From NCBI GenBank assembly GCA_032629725.1, contig JAFEVB010000012.1, forward strand, positions 434,001-498,000: 64,000 nucleotides of DNA, read 5' to 3'. Positions 34,879 to 47,552 of this stretch are shown here, one piece after another (positions within the stretch are counted from its first letter, which is position 1; each line of letters begins with the position of its first letter). The notes beneath the pieces are model-generated. The model saw only the letters and a list, made by a program, of their open reading frames with translations, made no database searches and had not been told where the DNA came from. This DNA comes from Gremmenia infestans (taxonomy: Eukaryota > Ascomycota > Leotiomycetes > Helotiales > Hamatocanthoscyphaceae). Position numbers and translations under genes: made by a program.

Positions 34879-35517
34879 GGCTGTGGTGATGCGCCGCGGA
34901 AGATAGGTAGGCAAAGCTGTTTCACTAAAGGAGATGATGTAGGCTGACTCTGTGAGAGGACCAATTCCCCAATGGCGAAAGGATAATGGTGTTGAACGAT
35001 GGAGCCGGGAGCCTTCTTGAAGATCAAGACTGCGCCTTATAAAGACTGGTACGGGGTTTTCATACAGCAGCGTCACAAAAGCTGTGAATGGAATCCTGTT
35101 TCAGCCGCCAAGGCTACGTGCCTCAATGCAATCAAAATGTGTCGTAGAGCTAACCACTCAGAGGCCGGTTTCAGGTGCTAAAATTAGTTTGATAGGTTAG
35201 CCGCTGAGCGGCCCCTTCAGCCCTGCGGCGAGGTGCATGTTCTAGCCGGTGCATTGCTTGTTGTTGGGCTATGCCATCGTGATCCCAGACTAGACTAGTT
35301 GTCCCACCCCAGTGTTAATCTTGGAAGCGAGCGTTGCTATAAGTAGCCTAGCCTAGCCTAGCCTAGCCAGTTTCATTTCGTCGGATGCTTAGCAAAAGCT
35401 TGACGACGGAAGCTTTGGGCAAGACACATAGATGGAACCAAGTGACAAATACTTTCTATCAAAATGGTTCTAAATACAGTATGGGCATAGGCTAGGGAAT
35501 TCCTCGTGATCTTTTGA
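34879..35517. other. Spacer between the small membrane protein and CYP505
   Basis: About 640 bp upstream of one gene and downstream of the other, both on the minus strand. It includes the AGCCT tandem repeat at 35345-35368. No coding feature seen. Confidence 0.4.
35345..35368. repeat. AGCCT pentanucleotide repeat
   Basis: Just under five consecutive copies of AGCCT; a simple microsatellite in the spacer 3' of CYP505. Confidence 0.85.
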
Positions 35518-38500
35518 TCACCCAAATACATCACTCACATAACGGTCCTCCTTCATCGTTTCAAGCCAATCATCCGCCTCTTTTTCACCACACCCCGATC
35601 TTTCGCGATGAATCTTCTTGCAAACCTCTGCTGCGCTCCTACTGAGTCTTGCTGCACTTCCGCAGAGGAATATTTTAGCTCCGGCTTGAAACATATCGGC
35701 AACTTTGTTCCTGTTCTCCCAAACAAGGTCTTGCACATGCTTTGGTGGGTCTCCCATCCTGCTGAACGCCGTCTTAACCTCCACGACGCCGTTCGCTTCC
35801 CACTCGCGCAGCTCGTCTTTATAGATGTAGTCTCTATCTTCGTGGCGGCAGCCAAAGAAGAGGATCGCGGACCCCAGCTTTCGCACACCAGCCTCGATGA
35901 TGGCAGCGCGTTCTTGGGAGAAGGCTCGCATAGGTGCAAGGCCCGTTCCGGCTGCAATCATGATGATAGGTGTCTCAAGACTAGTAGGTAAACGGAAGCC
36001 TACTTTGGTGGGTCGAACGCAGCAGGAAATCTTGTCGCCCGAGCGACGTGACGCCAAAAATGTGGATGCCACGCCGTAGAAGGTGTTGCGGCCAGACCAA
36101 GCAGGTGCTTCAAACACATCATAGGTGATGGAGGCAATGTAGGCATGGTCTTCACCGGTAGTTGAGATTCGGTTTGAAGAACATAGCGGGGAAGATGAGA
36201 TCGAAAACTGCCTCGGCGTCAATGGTTGCAGCATGTCGATGTAAGTACTGAAAGGTACATTGAGTTGAAACTTTTCAATGACATCGATGATACTGTATCT
36301 CTCTTGGAGATACGTCTGGTAGACTGCGTCCTCCTTCAGCTCTGCAATTGCAGAATGCCTCTCCGCGCTTGCATATGTCATGAGTGCCTCGGCTTGGCGC
36401 TTCGTGATGGGAGTGCTGAGCTCGACCACTGTTGAAAGGAAATGGCCCATTGTCGTTGGAGTCTTGGGCAGGAACTTCTTTCTTGATCCAGTAATGGACA
36501 TGACATCTGTGTCTGAAAGTCCGAAGTGGATGAGGATTCGCCTTACAGTTTCCTCTGGGTTGCGAGGCAAAACAACAAGATAGTCGCCTGCTGTGTACTC
36601 GTGTCCTTTTGGAAGTCTGACCTCCATATGTTTCTTTGCAGGTCCCACTTCTGTTCCCACCAGCTCATTGTTAGCAATCACGGTTCCCAACGTCATTTCC
36701 TCGCCACCAAGTATCTGAGTGATCTGATCACTCTGCACAGAAACCGAGATTGTGCTCGCAGCGGCCACTCTTGTCGTACCGGAAAGTGTGCCCAGTGTTT
36801 CCCAGAGCCTTTCCGTCCACTCTTCCCACGGACCAACGAGATCAGTCTTAACGTCCGTGTATCCAGCTTCCAGAAAGCGAGTGGCCCCAACAGATGCGAT
36901 ATTCTCATCCAAAAATTTCGGAATTCGATGGAAGGTACTTGCCCAGTCCGAGTTTCCAACCCCGAAAACTGCATATTTGACATTTTCAAGTTTATCAGCG
37001 CCTTTGAACTGCTCCAGCCAAGTGACAAACTTCCTGGCATTGTCTGGAGGTTTTCCCTCGTACGAGGCTGAAATGATCACAATTGGTTGGCCTGTTGGGA
37101 GATTTTCAGTAGCGGAGTCTAGACTCCGTACATTTGCTTGGAGGCCGTATGCCGCTGCTTTGGACTCAAGATCTTGAGCGAATCCCTCACAGGTCCCACT
37201 GTTCCCCCCAAAAAGAATTGTGATCGGTGAGAGTTTACTATTAGTGTCCCTATTTTCGCCAACACGAGCAGATGTATCATTGCACTTCCGGGCGACTTCG
37301 GAAGGAATGCCAGGAGGTACTCCTGTGGTGAATATCTTCCCAGGCCTGCGTCTAACTTTTATCTTGAAGTCAAGCGGCTTGGTTGTCAACGTAGATTTAA
37401 GCTGCAATTCGTAGGCTGGGTTCGCAAGCTCAATCTGGAAGCGTTGAAGCACAAGAGCAACATTCATAATCATCTCTTGCTCTGCAAAGGCGCGGCCAAT
37501 GCAAGCCCTCATCCCGTTACCGAAAGGTTTCCAGGAGTTTGGGGGAAGTGCTTGAAAACAGCCATTCAGCATCCGTTCAGGTCTGAATTCATCAACATCC
37601 TCTCCCCATACTTTGGTGTCGGTGTGAAGACCTTTTAGATTGGCCTGCAACAAGGTGTCCTTGGTCACGAAGTATTTCCCACCAATAATTGTGTCTTTCT
37701 TGGGGCTTACATTGAACACGCCAATGGGATTGCTCAAACGGAGTGTTTCTTTGAGGCATGCATCAATGTACTTGAGCTTGGCTATGTGACTGTGCTCCAA
37801 GATGTCGTTGCCAAGTACCTCGTCTACTTCTCGCTGAGCTTTGTGTAGTTTATCAGGGCGTTTCGCAAGTTGGTAATAGCAGAAGGACAAAGTTGCACTT
37901 GTGGTTTCGTGACCCGCGACCTATATTATTTTGTAAGCCACAAAGCCATGACGGAACAATATTGACAAACCAGAAAGGTACACATGTTGAAGCGAATATT
38001 TTCGTCTGACAGCTTCTCTCCCGTCTCTCTATCCACCGAATTTAACATGGTATTTAGCAGATCTTTCGAATCCGGCTGTGGGTTGCGTTTTCTTTCAGCG
38101 ATAATCTTGTCTGTCAACTCGTTCATCTTTTGGACATTCTCCTGTCGCCTTCGTTCGTCCGTATAATACCATTGGTTCAAAAACCCCGGACGGCTCCCCC
38201 GCTTACCTGATTCGAGCAGGACATCGGCCATCTGCTGAGCAAACGGGTGGGCTTGCTCGAGATAGAATTCGTTGAAGCGATAGCTGAAAGAACATAACCC
38301 GATCGTGTCAAACGCTTGCTAAATTAGTATGTGTCTGAAATAGAAAGATTCTAGTACGTACCAAGACGGGTAAAATCATCGCTGCAGTCAATAGCATGAT
38401 CTGGCCCTTGCCTATCCCATTTCAAAATCATCTGGGAGGAAATATCCATCATGTCGTCAAACATGTTCTTGATACCAAGAGGTCCGAATGAAGGGATCAA

Positions 38501-38881
38501 TAGACGATGTGCCTTGCCCCAATTCGCCTCTTCAGGTTTTGCAGTGAACAGTCCATCCCCAAGCAAAGCTCGAAGTTCCATCAGAACTACGTTGGGAATC
38601 TTCTCAAAGCGATCTTGATCGCAAATCTCGTGGATGAATTCCTGATTTGAGAGCAAGACAAGGGGCTGCCCAATATTAAGCTTCACGATCGGTCCATAGA
38701 GGTCGGCGAGATGCCAGAGTGATCTTATGGGGAAAGCTGGGTCGATATCAGGAAGGTTGCCCACCAGTCCGAAGTAATGCTCTGGTGGTTGAGGTATGGG
38801 AATTAATTTTGTCGGGCTGGAAGTTTTTGCCTCCTGCACCAGGACGGTACCAGTGGCTTCGCTGTGGACAGGGCACGACAT
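35518..38881 (-). CDS. CYP505: Self-sufficient P450-reductase fusion, CYP505 (P450foxy) type
   Basis: Exons are 38362-38881, 37971-38314 and 35518-37920, giving 1088 residues, near the ~1066 of Fusarium P450foxy. The P450 part has the I-helix motif AGHETTS (formed at the exon 2/3 junction), ETLR of the K helix and the heme loop FGNGMRACIGRAFAEQE near residue 420. The reductase part follows without a break: FMN-binding domain from ILFGGNSGTCEGFA near 522, FAD-binding RQFSISSSP near 857, NADPH-binding GTGLAPMRAF near 945 and a C-terminus ending YVSDVFG. Relatives hydroxylate fatty acids at subterminal carbons on the cytosolic face of membranes using NADPH. Substrate specificity cannot be read here. 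A Zn2Cys6 regulator lies upstream on the same strand. Confidence 0.95.
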
Positions 38882-40037
38882 TTCGGTGTTGGAGGTTCGA
38901 TAGTTGAGTAACAAGCAAGTTCTCTCTAACAAATCACAGTGCACTCAACAAAGTCTTATATAAGTTCTCATCAGACTGTACGATTCTAGTTATGAGCACC
39001 ATCGTCTAGACATTCGGAGGCATCCTCTATTGAGGAAGTTGAGCGCGGTGATCCATAACCAAGGATTGATACAGTATGCATCGATCTAATTCAGCAACGG
39101 GGTACTCGTACGCACTACACAATTTACAGCGACATGGTGAGTAAGTACATGTCTCGATTTGGGAATTCATGAAACCCTTTGGTCCACCTGCAATATGAAG
39201 AAGTGAATGTCCAGCTGCGGTGCTCCCTTGAGTAACATCGGCATTACGGTAGATGTCGACCGCGAAGATGAACACAGCGTCTTTGCAGCCGATACTCATT
39301 GGTCCCCTGGCCGGAGTACCTCGCACTCTTCATCTCGAAACAGCTAGAACGAAATTCGAAAACCCATAGAACTCAGACAGTGTCAGGGCCTTTTCAAGTT
39401 ACACCTCATCAAGTGCCGTACTGTTTCAACTCCGAGGTTTTGGTTTACATGTCCGCTTGAGGATACTTGCCCTAAGTGATTGGGTGAGATGGCGAAACGA
39501 GGTATATGTGGCGTTGCGGGAGATCTGATGCACTTCCGATGCCAAGCAGATATTTAGTTTTTGTGCCACTCTAGATGCGGCATTAATCAGATGCCTCTGT
39601 CAGCTGGGTGAGTGCGTGAAATACGTGTTGAAAGGAAATTGGAGTTGGCATGGTAGGGTATCGGTATAACGGCTATCACCTAACCCCGTGTCCCGATATG
39701 GCGAGTGATCGCGTTGGCGTAACACGAAATGCAGGTAATGCGGTGAGGCTTTTGGCGGGTTTTTATCGGATTTGAGGCTATTCCTGACAGGGAAAGTCAA
39801 GTGAAGTCAGTATTGCTTCGGCTTGTGTTCGACTGGGAAGAGCCGATAGCTACATTCACAAGTGCATTGCCATAGGTCGGCGTATTTTATATCCGGTTAT
39901 AAGTGCATTGGATAATCGGTCAAAGTCATAGTTCAGAGCCGTATTAAATGTTTGAATCAAACATTATCGAATCAGATCGCATAGCATCATACAAGACTCT
40001 CGTAAGTAAATGCTACTTCAAATCAATAAATCCATCC
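38882..40037. other. CYP505 upstream region
   Basis: About 1.16 kb between the CYP505 start and the 3' end of the regulator gene. A minus-strand frame at 39027-39326 contains TAAGHSLLHIA, which resembles an ankyrin core, but the rest has no repeat pattern. A near-perfect palindrome (TGTTTGAATCAAACA) lies at 39949-39963. No gene is called. Confidence 0.35.
38955..38964 (-). promoter_or_regulatory. TATA box of the CYP505 gene
   Basis: The palindromic CTTATATAAG sits about 75 nt upstream of the CYP505 ATG at 38881, a sensible place for a TATA element. Confidence 0.45.
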
Positions 40038-41819
40038 TTATGATCCAAGCATTTGGTCGGAAGCGAGCCCCGCTGATTTCATAGTCCAAGGATCCGGGTC
40101 GACGAGATACTCAGCAATCTGTAAACCATCCGCGATGAGGAGACGACTAAAACGCTTACACCACTGCCATTCAGATCCTCGACTCTTCGAGAAGTGTCTA
40201 GAAACAACCCATAAAGGGTACAACACCTCTCGGGGAGCTTCCAATGATGTGTTTGTCAGTTCCCGAAAACAATGAAGTGACTTGCATATCATGCTTGCAA
40301 GAGATTCCATCTCCTTATCCAAAGCTTGCTCCGAGGAGCCCGTATCTTGACAGTTATCTAAACCTTGAACAAGGTTAGCTCTATCTTGGTACTGTGCCAA
40401 AGTAAGTTACTTACTTGATGTCCGATATAGCACCCTTGATTTGAGTTCACACAGTCGAAGCTTCGTACACCAGTAATGAACATGATCATGTGCAACCCAT
40501 CTGTTTTCGAAGACGATTCTGGTAGGGAAACATTCGTCGTCGCTCGCTTCCTGGTTTTCGAGAACATAAATATCACTAGGTTTGACTCCTTGCAGACATT
40601 CAGACCAGCAGACTAGCCTCCTTTCGAAATTATCAGCATCAACAAGTAGTTGCTGCGTCCTAATGGTTAGATATTCGGGGGATCCGATACTGAAATTCTG
40701 GAAATCATCTTCCAGGTGTTGATATGTATCTAGAAGCTCGACTAACTCTGCCTGATATTCTATCTGGGACTCTTCCATGGAGCTTGCGGTTTGAGAGAAA
40801 GGTTTCGGGGCTTCTAGTTTTCTAGTGGGCTTGACAGGCTTCAACATAGGTGCCTGTTTCGGTAATAAAAGCCCCAAATACAACTGTTTCCTTTAGTCGT
40901 CCAGTTGTAAATTAGGGTAATATTTATTCACTTACTGCTAAGATCCATATGATTTTCTGATTGCTGGCTTTCTTACGAGCCTTTGGATCTTCCGACTTCA
41001 TAATAGCTAATGCTCCTTGAATATGTGTTGCCCAAGACCTAAGTGAGCCAGTGCATTGAGACATCTAGTGATGAAGATCTCCATCAGTAAGTACCGATAG
41101 CTTAGGTTTTACTCATCAACTAGAGAAAGAGAGAATTAAAAAAGAAAGACAACGCACCTCGTAAGCCTGGAAAGCGATGATGACAGTCAACAGAAGTTCA
41201 TTAGGTGGTGGGTCTGAGGAAAGCATGCTTTGACGCATCTGTTGCAGTGCAGTTGAATAAGCCGACATGGCTTGGAGCACAAGACCTTCGTCTGAGCGTC
41301 GACGACCAGCCGAGCCGGTGGCGGCTGCGAAAAGGGCGTTACATAATAGAGGTTGGTAGCAAGGTTGGGCCTCAATAGCCCAATCCCAATCTCTCCATCT
41401 CGGCCCACACGCATCCATAAAGTCCTGCCAAAGCGCGAGTGGAACCGCAACGCTACGATAGCTACAATCGAAAGTTAAAGTTGAAGCCGCCCCCCTGTCG
41501 TCGAGAGGTTTCGCGCCCCATTCTTTCTGAGGTCTTCGACGTTGATAGGAATTCTCTCGCAGTGCTGCGTTCAATACCTTGCGATTGGACGTGGCCATGG
41601 AGCTATCATCGCGGTTGACGAAGACAGTGGCCCGTGCATACCCTTCGCACTTGTATCCTGACCTACGACAACGGCTACAGAACGGATGCTGGAAATCACA
41701 CTGCAGGTGATAGGGTCAGCATCCAAACACGAACCGTACAAATGTGCTTGCTATCTTACCTTAAGCTTTCGTCTTTTGCAAGTGACGCAACCGCGGGACG
41801 ATCCGGGAATTCCGCCCAT
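40038..41819 (-). CDS. Zn2Cys6 fungal transcription factor
   Basis: Exons are 41760-41819, 41158-41700, 40936-41064, 40415-40883 and 40038-40357, giving 506 residues. The binuclear zinc cluster is split by the first intron: exon 1 holds Cys11 and Cys14 (GCVTCKRRKLK) and exon 2 holds Cys21, 28, 31 and 38 (CDFQHPFCSRCRRSGYKC). The spacing C-x2-C-x6-C-x6-C-x2-C-x6-C is exactly canonical. Residues after ~80 resemble the Fungal_trans_2 middle region, with CNALFAAATG and later TVIIAFQAYE. The last intron (donor GTAAGT, GCTAAC branch, TTTAG acceptor) was chosen because shorter alternatives would be under 35 nt. It probably binds CGG-type sites in the nucleus. The target is unknown; the neighbouring CYP505 gene is a possible one by position only. 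Confidence 0.88.
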
Positions 41820-43844
41820 GATATCGAAAGAAGATGCTGAGCCGCACAGTGCAAAATATCGTGGTACGAGTAGTTCTTTCGGGTCTTGTACTCTACATCA
41901 GATCAGGAGAGGATATGGAGTACCTAGCCACGAAATAAGGCTTGCTGGTCCGCTCCCTCTGCTTCAAGTTGATTCTATGATATGAGGACTCAACTTAATC
42001 CGAGACCGACCTACTGTATGTCGTTTGGTTTCCGCCCCCCTTCTCCCCCGCAGTGGGCATGTTTGGTAGGTGGGTCTGAACGACCTACGATTACTCGCTA
42101 CCAGTTTGTGTGAGTACCTGGCTATGCCCAATGCGGAAGTAGAATGCGCTGCTAGCCCATGCGAAGTACGGAAATGAAGTGATCTTTGACCCGGGGATAC
42201 TTTTGTAGGCTAGCTTTAGGCTGAATTAGTATATACTCACAAACGAGTAAAGAAGAAGACGAACACCGACCTTGAAACGTGATTTATGGTTTATATTTGA
42301 CGTTGCTAAGTGTCAATCCGCCAGTCAACAAAAGTAGTCTTCTTCCATCGAATCGGCCGCTATGGCTTGAGGGCGAGGAAAGCTTAGGGGGAACCGCCGA
42401 TTAGCCCTCGCATGCTTCACTAGAATCTAGTTCTTGAATCTAAGTTTCACTTAGCATAGACAATTAACACAAATTACCGATGGTAACTTAGTTCTCCAGA
42501 ATCTGCAGATTTAACGCTACAGTCTACTATTCTGGGTGTACAAGAAAGTATTTTTCTACTTACTGTTAAAGACAGCAACAAGAAAAATTTTATGCTTCTA
42601 AAAGACAAAGCGAATAATAAAAACACAGGAGAAAGCTGTCTTGAGAGGGTAAGCTAGACGGGGCTACTTAGTGCTGCAAAATAAGATTACTTGAACCATC
42701 CCCCCCCCCTTTTTTTTTGGTGTTGCTTGCTCATGGTCAATACCCAAGCATTATATGGCAATACATGGCTCTAAAAGTAGTATTTAAATTCTGCTAATAT
42801 GTAGCGTTGACTTATGCGGATTTGAGAATGAACAGGACCCCATTTTGGTACCGCACAGCAAGGAAACGAGGATATTGTGAACCTATTCATTAGGAAGCTG
42901 ACTTCGAGCAGAAAAACAATATAAAAAAAAACCGCTATGGTCTTAGAAAATCCGCCCGGGCGCCGAGAATATTGTTCATGTGAAGAGATGAGTATAGATC
43001 AGCGTCTTATATTCCAATAATACGACAAAAGCAGGCAGGGAAGATGTTTTGAGGAACCAGTCTCCGGTCACTCATATACACTTTGTGGACCACGTGCGAT
43101 CTAGCCCCATAGCTATTACGCCATACTGAGGTTCAGATAATAGCTTGACAGTTCAGTTATTGCTTTCCGGTGACGCGAGCACGATCTGCATAGTCCATGC
43201 GTTGCGGCTTCCAAGAGTCACTAGAGCGTTGTCCATCTAATCTCGACAAAGGAGGCTATAAGCAAGGCATTTGTAGTAGCATAGAAAGAGCTCATAGGGA
43301 CGACCAATATGCTAGGCGAAAGGGGGGTCCATGTCAATGCCGTGCCGTCAACCGCGATGGGGGTACTGCGCGCTTGCCTGCGGAGCCTGGGAAGTAAAAG
43401 GATAGAACTTTAGGACGAAGGGTAGAAGGCAGATAGAATGAAAGCAATAGAGAGCGAGTTTGAGGGGGAAAGCCACCACTCAGGGATGATTCAGTGAATT
43501 TATTTCCCTGGGATCGATCGGATAGAAAGAGCATCAACCACAACTTCTCGTTTTGATCTGCTTATTTGAAGAATATACAACAAGAGTTGAACAACGGGGC
43601 AAAAAGATACTTTTAGCATTGCCACGAGTAGTGCTCAAATTTGCACTCGAGTTTTGAATCGCTATGAGTTCAATGTGAAGATATACACCAGAGAAGCATA
43701 GTAGTTTTCAATGTATCCTCCTAGATACGGAACAAGACGAACCATAGGATAGGGTGGCTTGGAATATAATTCTCGGAGAAAGTATAACGGATAGAAGCGC
43801 AAGGCTGCAGTAAGCCGTCATGATGACTTTTTCCCAATGCATAT
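41820..43844. other. AT-rich intergenic stretch
   Basis: About 2 kb. The frames present (41634-41985 and 43197-43397 plus, 43334-43543 minus) show no motif. It includes a homopolymer junction of ten C and nine T at 42700-42718. Most of the stretch is AT-rich with scattered stops on both strands. Confidence 0.4.
42700..42718 (+). repeat. Homopolymer tract C10-T9
   Basis: A run of ten C directly followed by nine T. A simple low-complexity tract. Confidence 0.85.
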
Positions 43845-44501
43845 CAGCCACCGGACCCTGTTGACGCGAATACACACATCCATCTCACCCCCAAAGACCA
43901 ACACGAATCAACCCCACCACACCACAAACTTCCACCGCCACCACGAGTGCTCAATAACGCCTCCCTCACGTCATCCTGCCTAAAAACACCAGACGATAGC
44001 GGCGTAAACGCCACAACCTCGCCGAAATGACACAGTGAGCAGCACACTCGTGCTTCGTACATGCACATCAAGACTTATAACCTATTGTGACAGCGGCTGG
44101 TAGTGTCATTAGTTGTATCAACTGTATTTCGGACTAACGATTATCTAGCGTTCTTACTACCACTTCGAGCAAGAGGGTGAATATGACTGTGCTTGGAATC
44201 AACTTGCTGCTTCGCTAAATTGGTACGTTGATAATCCATATGGGCCGGGGAACCGAGCGGAGGGTTGTCTTGTCCATGTATTCCTCAGAGTTGTACCGAC
44301 TGGGAGGTGCACTTCTCGACTCTGAGGAGTTTGCAAGTCAATGATTATACACATGACCTCAGATCTAAGCCCTACAACGAGATGGACATTATAGATATCG
44401 GAAAACAGCTCAACTATCAAGAAAGGTACCGAGTTATGAACAGCACGAGAAGAAAGCAGACGAGGTTATGGTTTCCCTTTGAACGCGAACTGGTTATCTA
44501 G
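43845..44501 (+). other. Coding-like island, possible broken or spliced gene
   Basis: The plus strand has three adjoining open stretches with coding composition in an otherwise AT-rich desert. The first (43851-44029) is Pro/His/Thr-rich. The second begins after a CTAAC branch and CTAG acceptor at 44148 and reads RSYYHFEQEGEYDCAWNQLA and VDNPYGPGNRAEG. The third, in another frame from about 44270, reads through CTDWEVHFSTLRSLQVNDY and YNEMDIIDIGKQLN to a stop at 44501. Start, first exon and frame joints could not be fixed, so this is either a short gene with introns I cannot place or a decayed one. No family recognised. Confidence 0.3.
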
Positions 44502-46312
44502 ACTTCTAGGCTTTGATTCCAACTAGAAACGAGTGAGATATGGAACTCCTCAGCAATCGACTTATGTAACGCACTACTTATGTAAGATCCGATATATTAT
44601 GCATCACGATTCTAAACTTTATCGAAGCTCGGATTATGATGTCCCTCATGCCTTTAAGTTTCCAATGTTGGTGCGAGCCATGCGTTCATGGCAAGATCGA
44701 TTCCCGTACGATTGTCGTCTGTTCTAGATGCTGAGATCGTCTGTGGGTGATGTGCTTATGCGTCTGCTATGCCCACATCTGTCGGGATTGGGGGCTTTGG
44801 CTTGGGAATCTTACAGCGTCAAGGATGTACAGTACGGGTGTTTCAACCATGTATGTGAGGCGGAAGGATGACTGCTTGGCGGGACCTGCGTTTTCCGTTC
44901 ATGCAGTTCGGGCCATCTGTTGGGGTCAGTTGGCCAAGGCTTGACAAATCTAAGTTTTGCAACGAAGCTAGATATGCTGAAGGGATCGTGAGGTCCTCTT
45001 GGGATTTCTAGAGACTGGGATATCGTTGTTGGGAAGCGGGGCATATTGGGAAGTGGGGTTAGGATGTTTGATCGGTAGCGGGGTTGTGAAACGGACAACC
45101 AGGACTTGAGGTTTGAAGTACTCCGTACCACTGAAAGACTAATAATAGAAACAGTTTAGACTTGATCTTGACAAGGATTGAGAAAATACTATACTGTGCG
45201 ATCGTGTACTGCATATAGATTTTCATCTCTACATTGGAATATAGGAGAGAGTTGTCCTTTGAATAGACTACCTCTGTGCCTTTGCTTTCCAATGCTGAAA
45301 AGCCACTGCATTGCTCATGGCTGGTAATCACTGCATCATCGTTTTTGACAATATCGCAGTAGTAGTTCCTGTGGCTGTGTGGCGCCACACAAATGATGTG
45401 CATGAACTTTCGCTGAAGGATTTACACCTTCCAGAAGGGGCAAATTTTCGAACTATGCATGCCAAAATGTTTCAAACATGCTTGCTGCACCAAACCAGCA
45501 GTCTCATGGTTCACTCATATAATCCTCTTATCGACTAGTTATGCCTAAGAATAAAGTGTTGCAATAACCGGAGATCACGTCGAGTGGTGTGGTACCGTTA
45601 CTTAGCCGCTGGACAAGACCTTATCCATATGAAGCATTTTTGTCCTTGCGATGCTCTAGCGAATTTTTGTTTTTCAATCGCGGATTATCTATTAGCATTA
45701 TTCGATTCATGAAGGAGGGATGGGCAAGCGACACGTTATTAAACCTACATGTTATTAACAAAGCGGCGTGCAAGGAGCAAAATCATACGCGGGGCAAATG
45801 AGTGATACCAAAATGTGGAGAAATATCTAGAGCTTGGCTTTTGATAAGTTCTGTATTTACTGAGCTAGTATATATTGCATCGTCTAACAGCCGACGAGTA
45901 TTGTATATTTGAAATTAGCCTGTGGCGCTTCTGGCATGAACCTATTAGTGAGTTTTAAACTGAGCGTTAATCCGAGCGTATGTGACTTAATTTCTATAGT
46001 AGGAATGTCAAAGCAAGTTCTGAAATATGTATAATGATTGACTATTGAGAGGCTTGAACTGCATTCGAAGCCTATCAACGCCTAGTATAAGCGAGAGACG
46101 GTACAACTTTTGGAAGCCTAGAGATACAGCTCCGCTAAGGTGGCCAGAAAAGCCTGTCGTGATAACTTCTTAGTGTTGATAGTTCAAAGAGGCGGGAGTT
46201 CAAGGCGCCCTAGCGGATCGGTATGATTGCCCGGGAAGCCGCGGTTGGGTTTCCAGAGCGGCCTCTAGAGCCATATCGATCGATGTGATGGGCAGAGAGG
46301 AGATGAAGCTTA
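44502..46312. other. AT-rich intergenic stretch
   Basis: 1.8 kb without a supported gene. Frames at 44533-44727, 45311-45538 and 45589-45801 (plus) and 44811-45131 (minus) carry no recognised motif. One copy of the sequence TACTCCGTA lies at 45119-45127. Confidence 0.4.
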
Positions 46313-47552
46313 CTAGATAGAGTGGCCCCCAATAGAACCAGGAGAGATTATTGAAATGAGTGCTTCGATGGTCCAGAGTTCATTCAAATCAGCAGTAATA
46401 CCGACTGGCTCTAGATTGGACGTTCGGATTCGCATCTGTCGAATGAGACCGGTGACCACCACTCGGGGAATGCAGCCACAATCATTAGATCTATATTGCT
46501 GTCTCCAGCTCTTGTAGATGTGCGACTTATCAAGTTTGTTGCATAATTTAACATGGAAACTATCGCGAGATAAACGGTCCCTTTCGGTGACTTCGGGCTT
46601 CTTTGGCGTGAATAGTACACTGGACACAACCTGCGCTGAGCCGAATCACTTGCTACTCCAGCTAGTTACGACGGCGTCATGTAGTAGGCTACACTAGTAA
46701 AGTCAAGCTTTGAAACCGGCCGCACCACGAGGCTGCCACGTTCTTTCTGCGCCATCGATCAGATCAAGCTATCTTTGAGAGAAGTGGTTGGTTGAACAGT
46801 AATGCATGAAAGATGGGGGGTAGATCTTATAAAGAGGTAGTCCTAAAACGGCACAACGATATATTGGAAAGAAGGGTCCGGTTTTCAATATAGCACGGCA
46901 CGGCATAGACTGTATGCCCCGGCAAATATTTTAATCAAGAGACAAAGTACATGACCGAGAGCGAAATCATTTAGAAAAAAGCCGCTGATGACGTCCTCGA
47001 AGTCAGGCAAATCCCGCGAAGAAGAATCGAAATATGCCCCGCCTCATGGAAATTCCGGTAGTCTGCCCTTAGTAAAGTGTCTGATATCCAATGATGTCGA
47101 GATGCGAGATGCAGCTGGATAGGCAGGGCGATCCAGCTGTGTGCGATTCGAGACCTGCAGTTCAGGTGAAGCCAATATGTACTTCGTATATGTGCCACCT
47201 ATATTTAGGGTGGTCAGCGAAGGTTGTCTAATGCTTGCAACTGATTTTCACCGATGACACCAGAGCGAATTCCTCGCTGCAAGTAATTATAGATTGATAA
47301 GAAGGTTGAATCCTGGAGGATGGGTGACATTGAAGTCATGGCGGGGGATTGGTTCATGATATCTACTTCGAGCGAAATTTGGGGCGTAGCATATGCAAGA
47401 TGATGGTGGGGAAGGAATCTGCGTAACCATAAGAAGCACCGAGTATCAAGCATGGGTGTGATGAACCCTTGACCCAGTGAACAAAACAATTTAGCAAGAG
47501 AGTCAGTCACTGAGGTTTCTCCTTCAGGTTTTTTGTACAAAGAAAAATACAT
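46313..47552 (-). other. Coding-like island on the minus strand, possibly decayed gene
   Basis: Three blocks on the minus strand have coding-like codon choice. From 47360 down to 47214 one frame reads MNQSPAMTSMSPILQDSTFL then ENQLQALDNLR before a stop. From about 47190 to 46970 another frame reads KYILASPELQVSNRTQLDRP and later DLPDFEDVISGFF, broken once by a TGA in a CCATGAGGC context that would be sense with a single transition. From 46627 to 46313 a 104-codon frame ends GSIGGHSI. No splice model joins them convincingly and no family is recognised. It may be a gene degraded by transitions. Confidence 0.28.
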
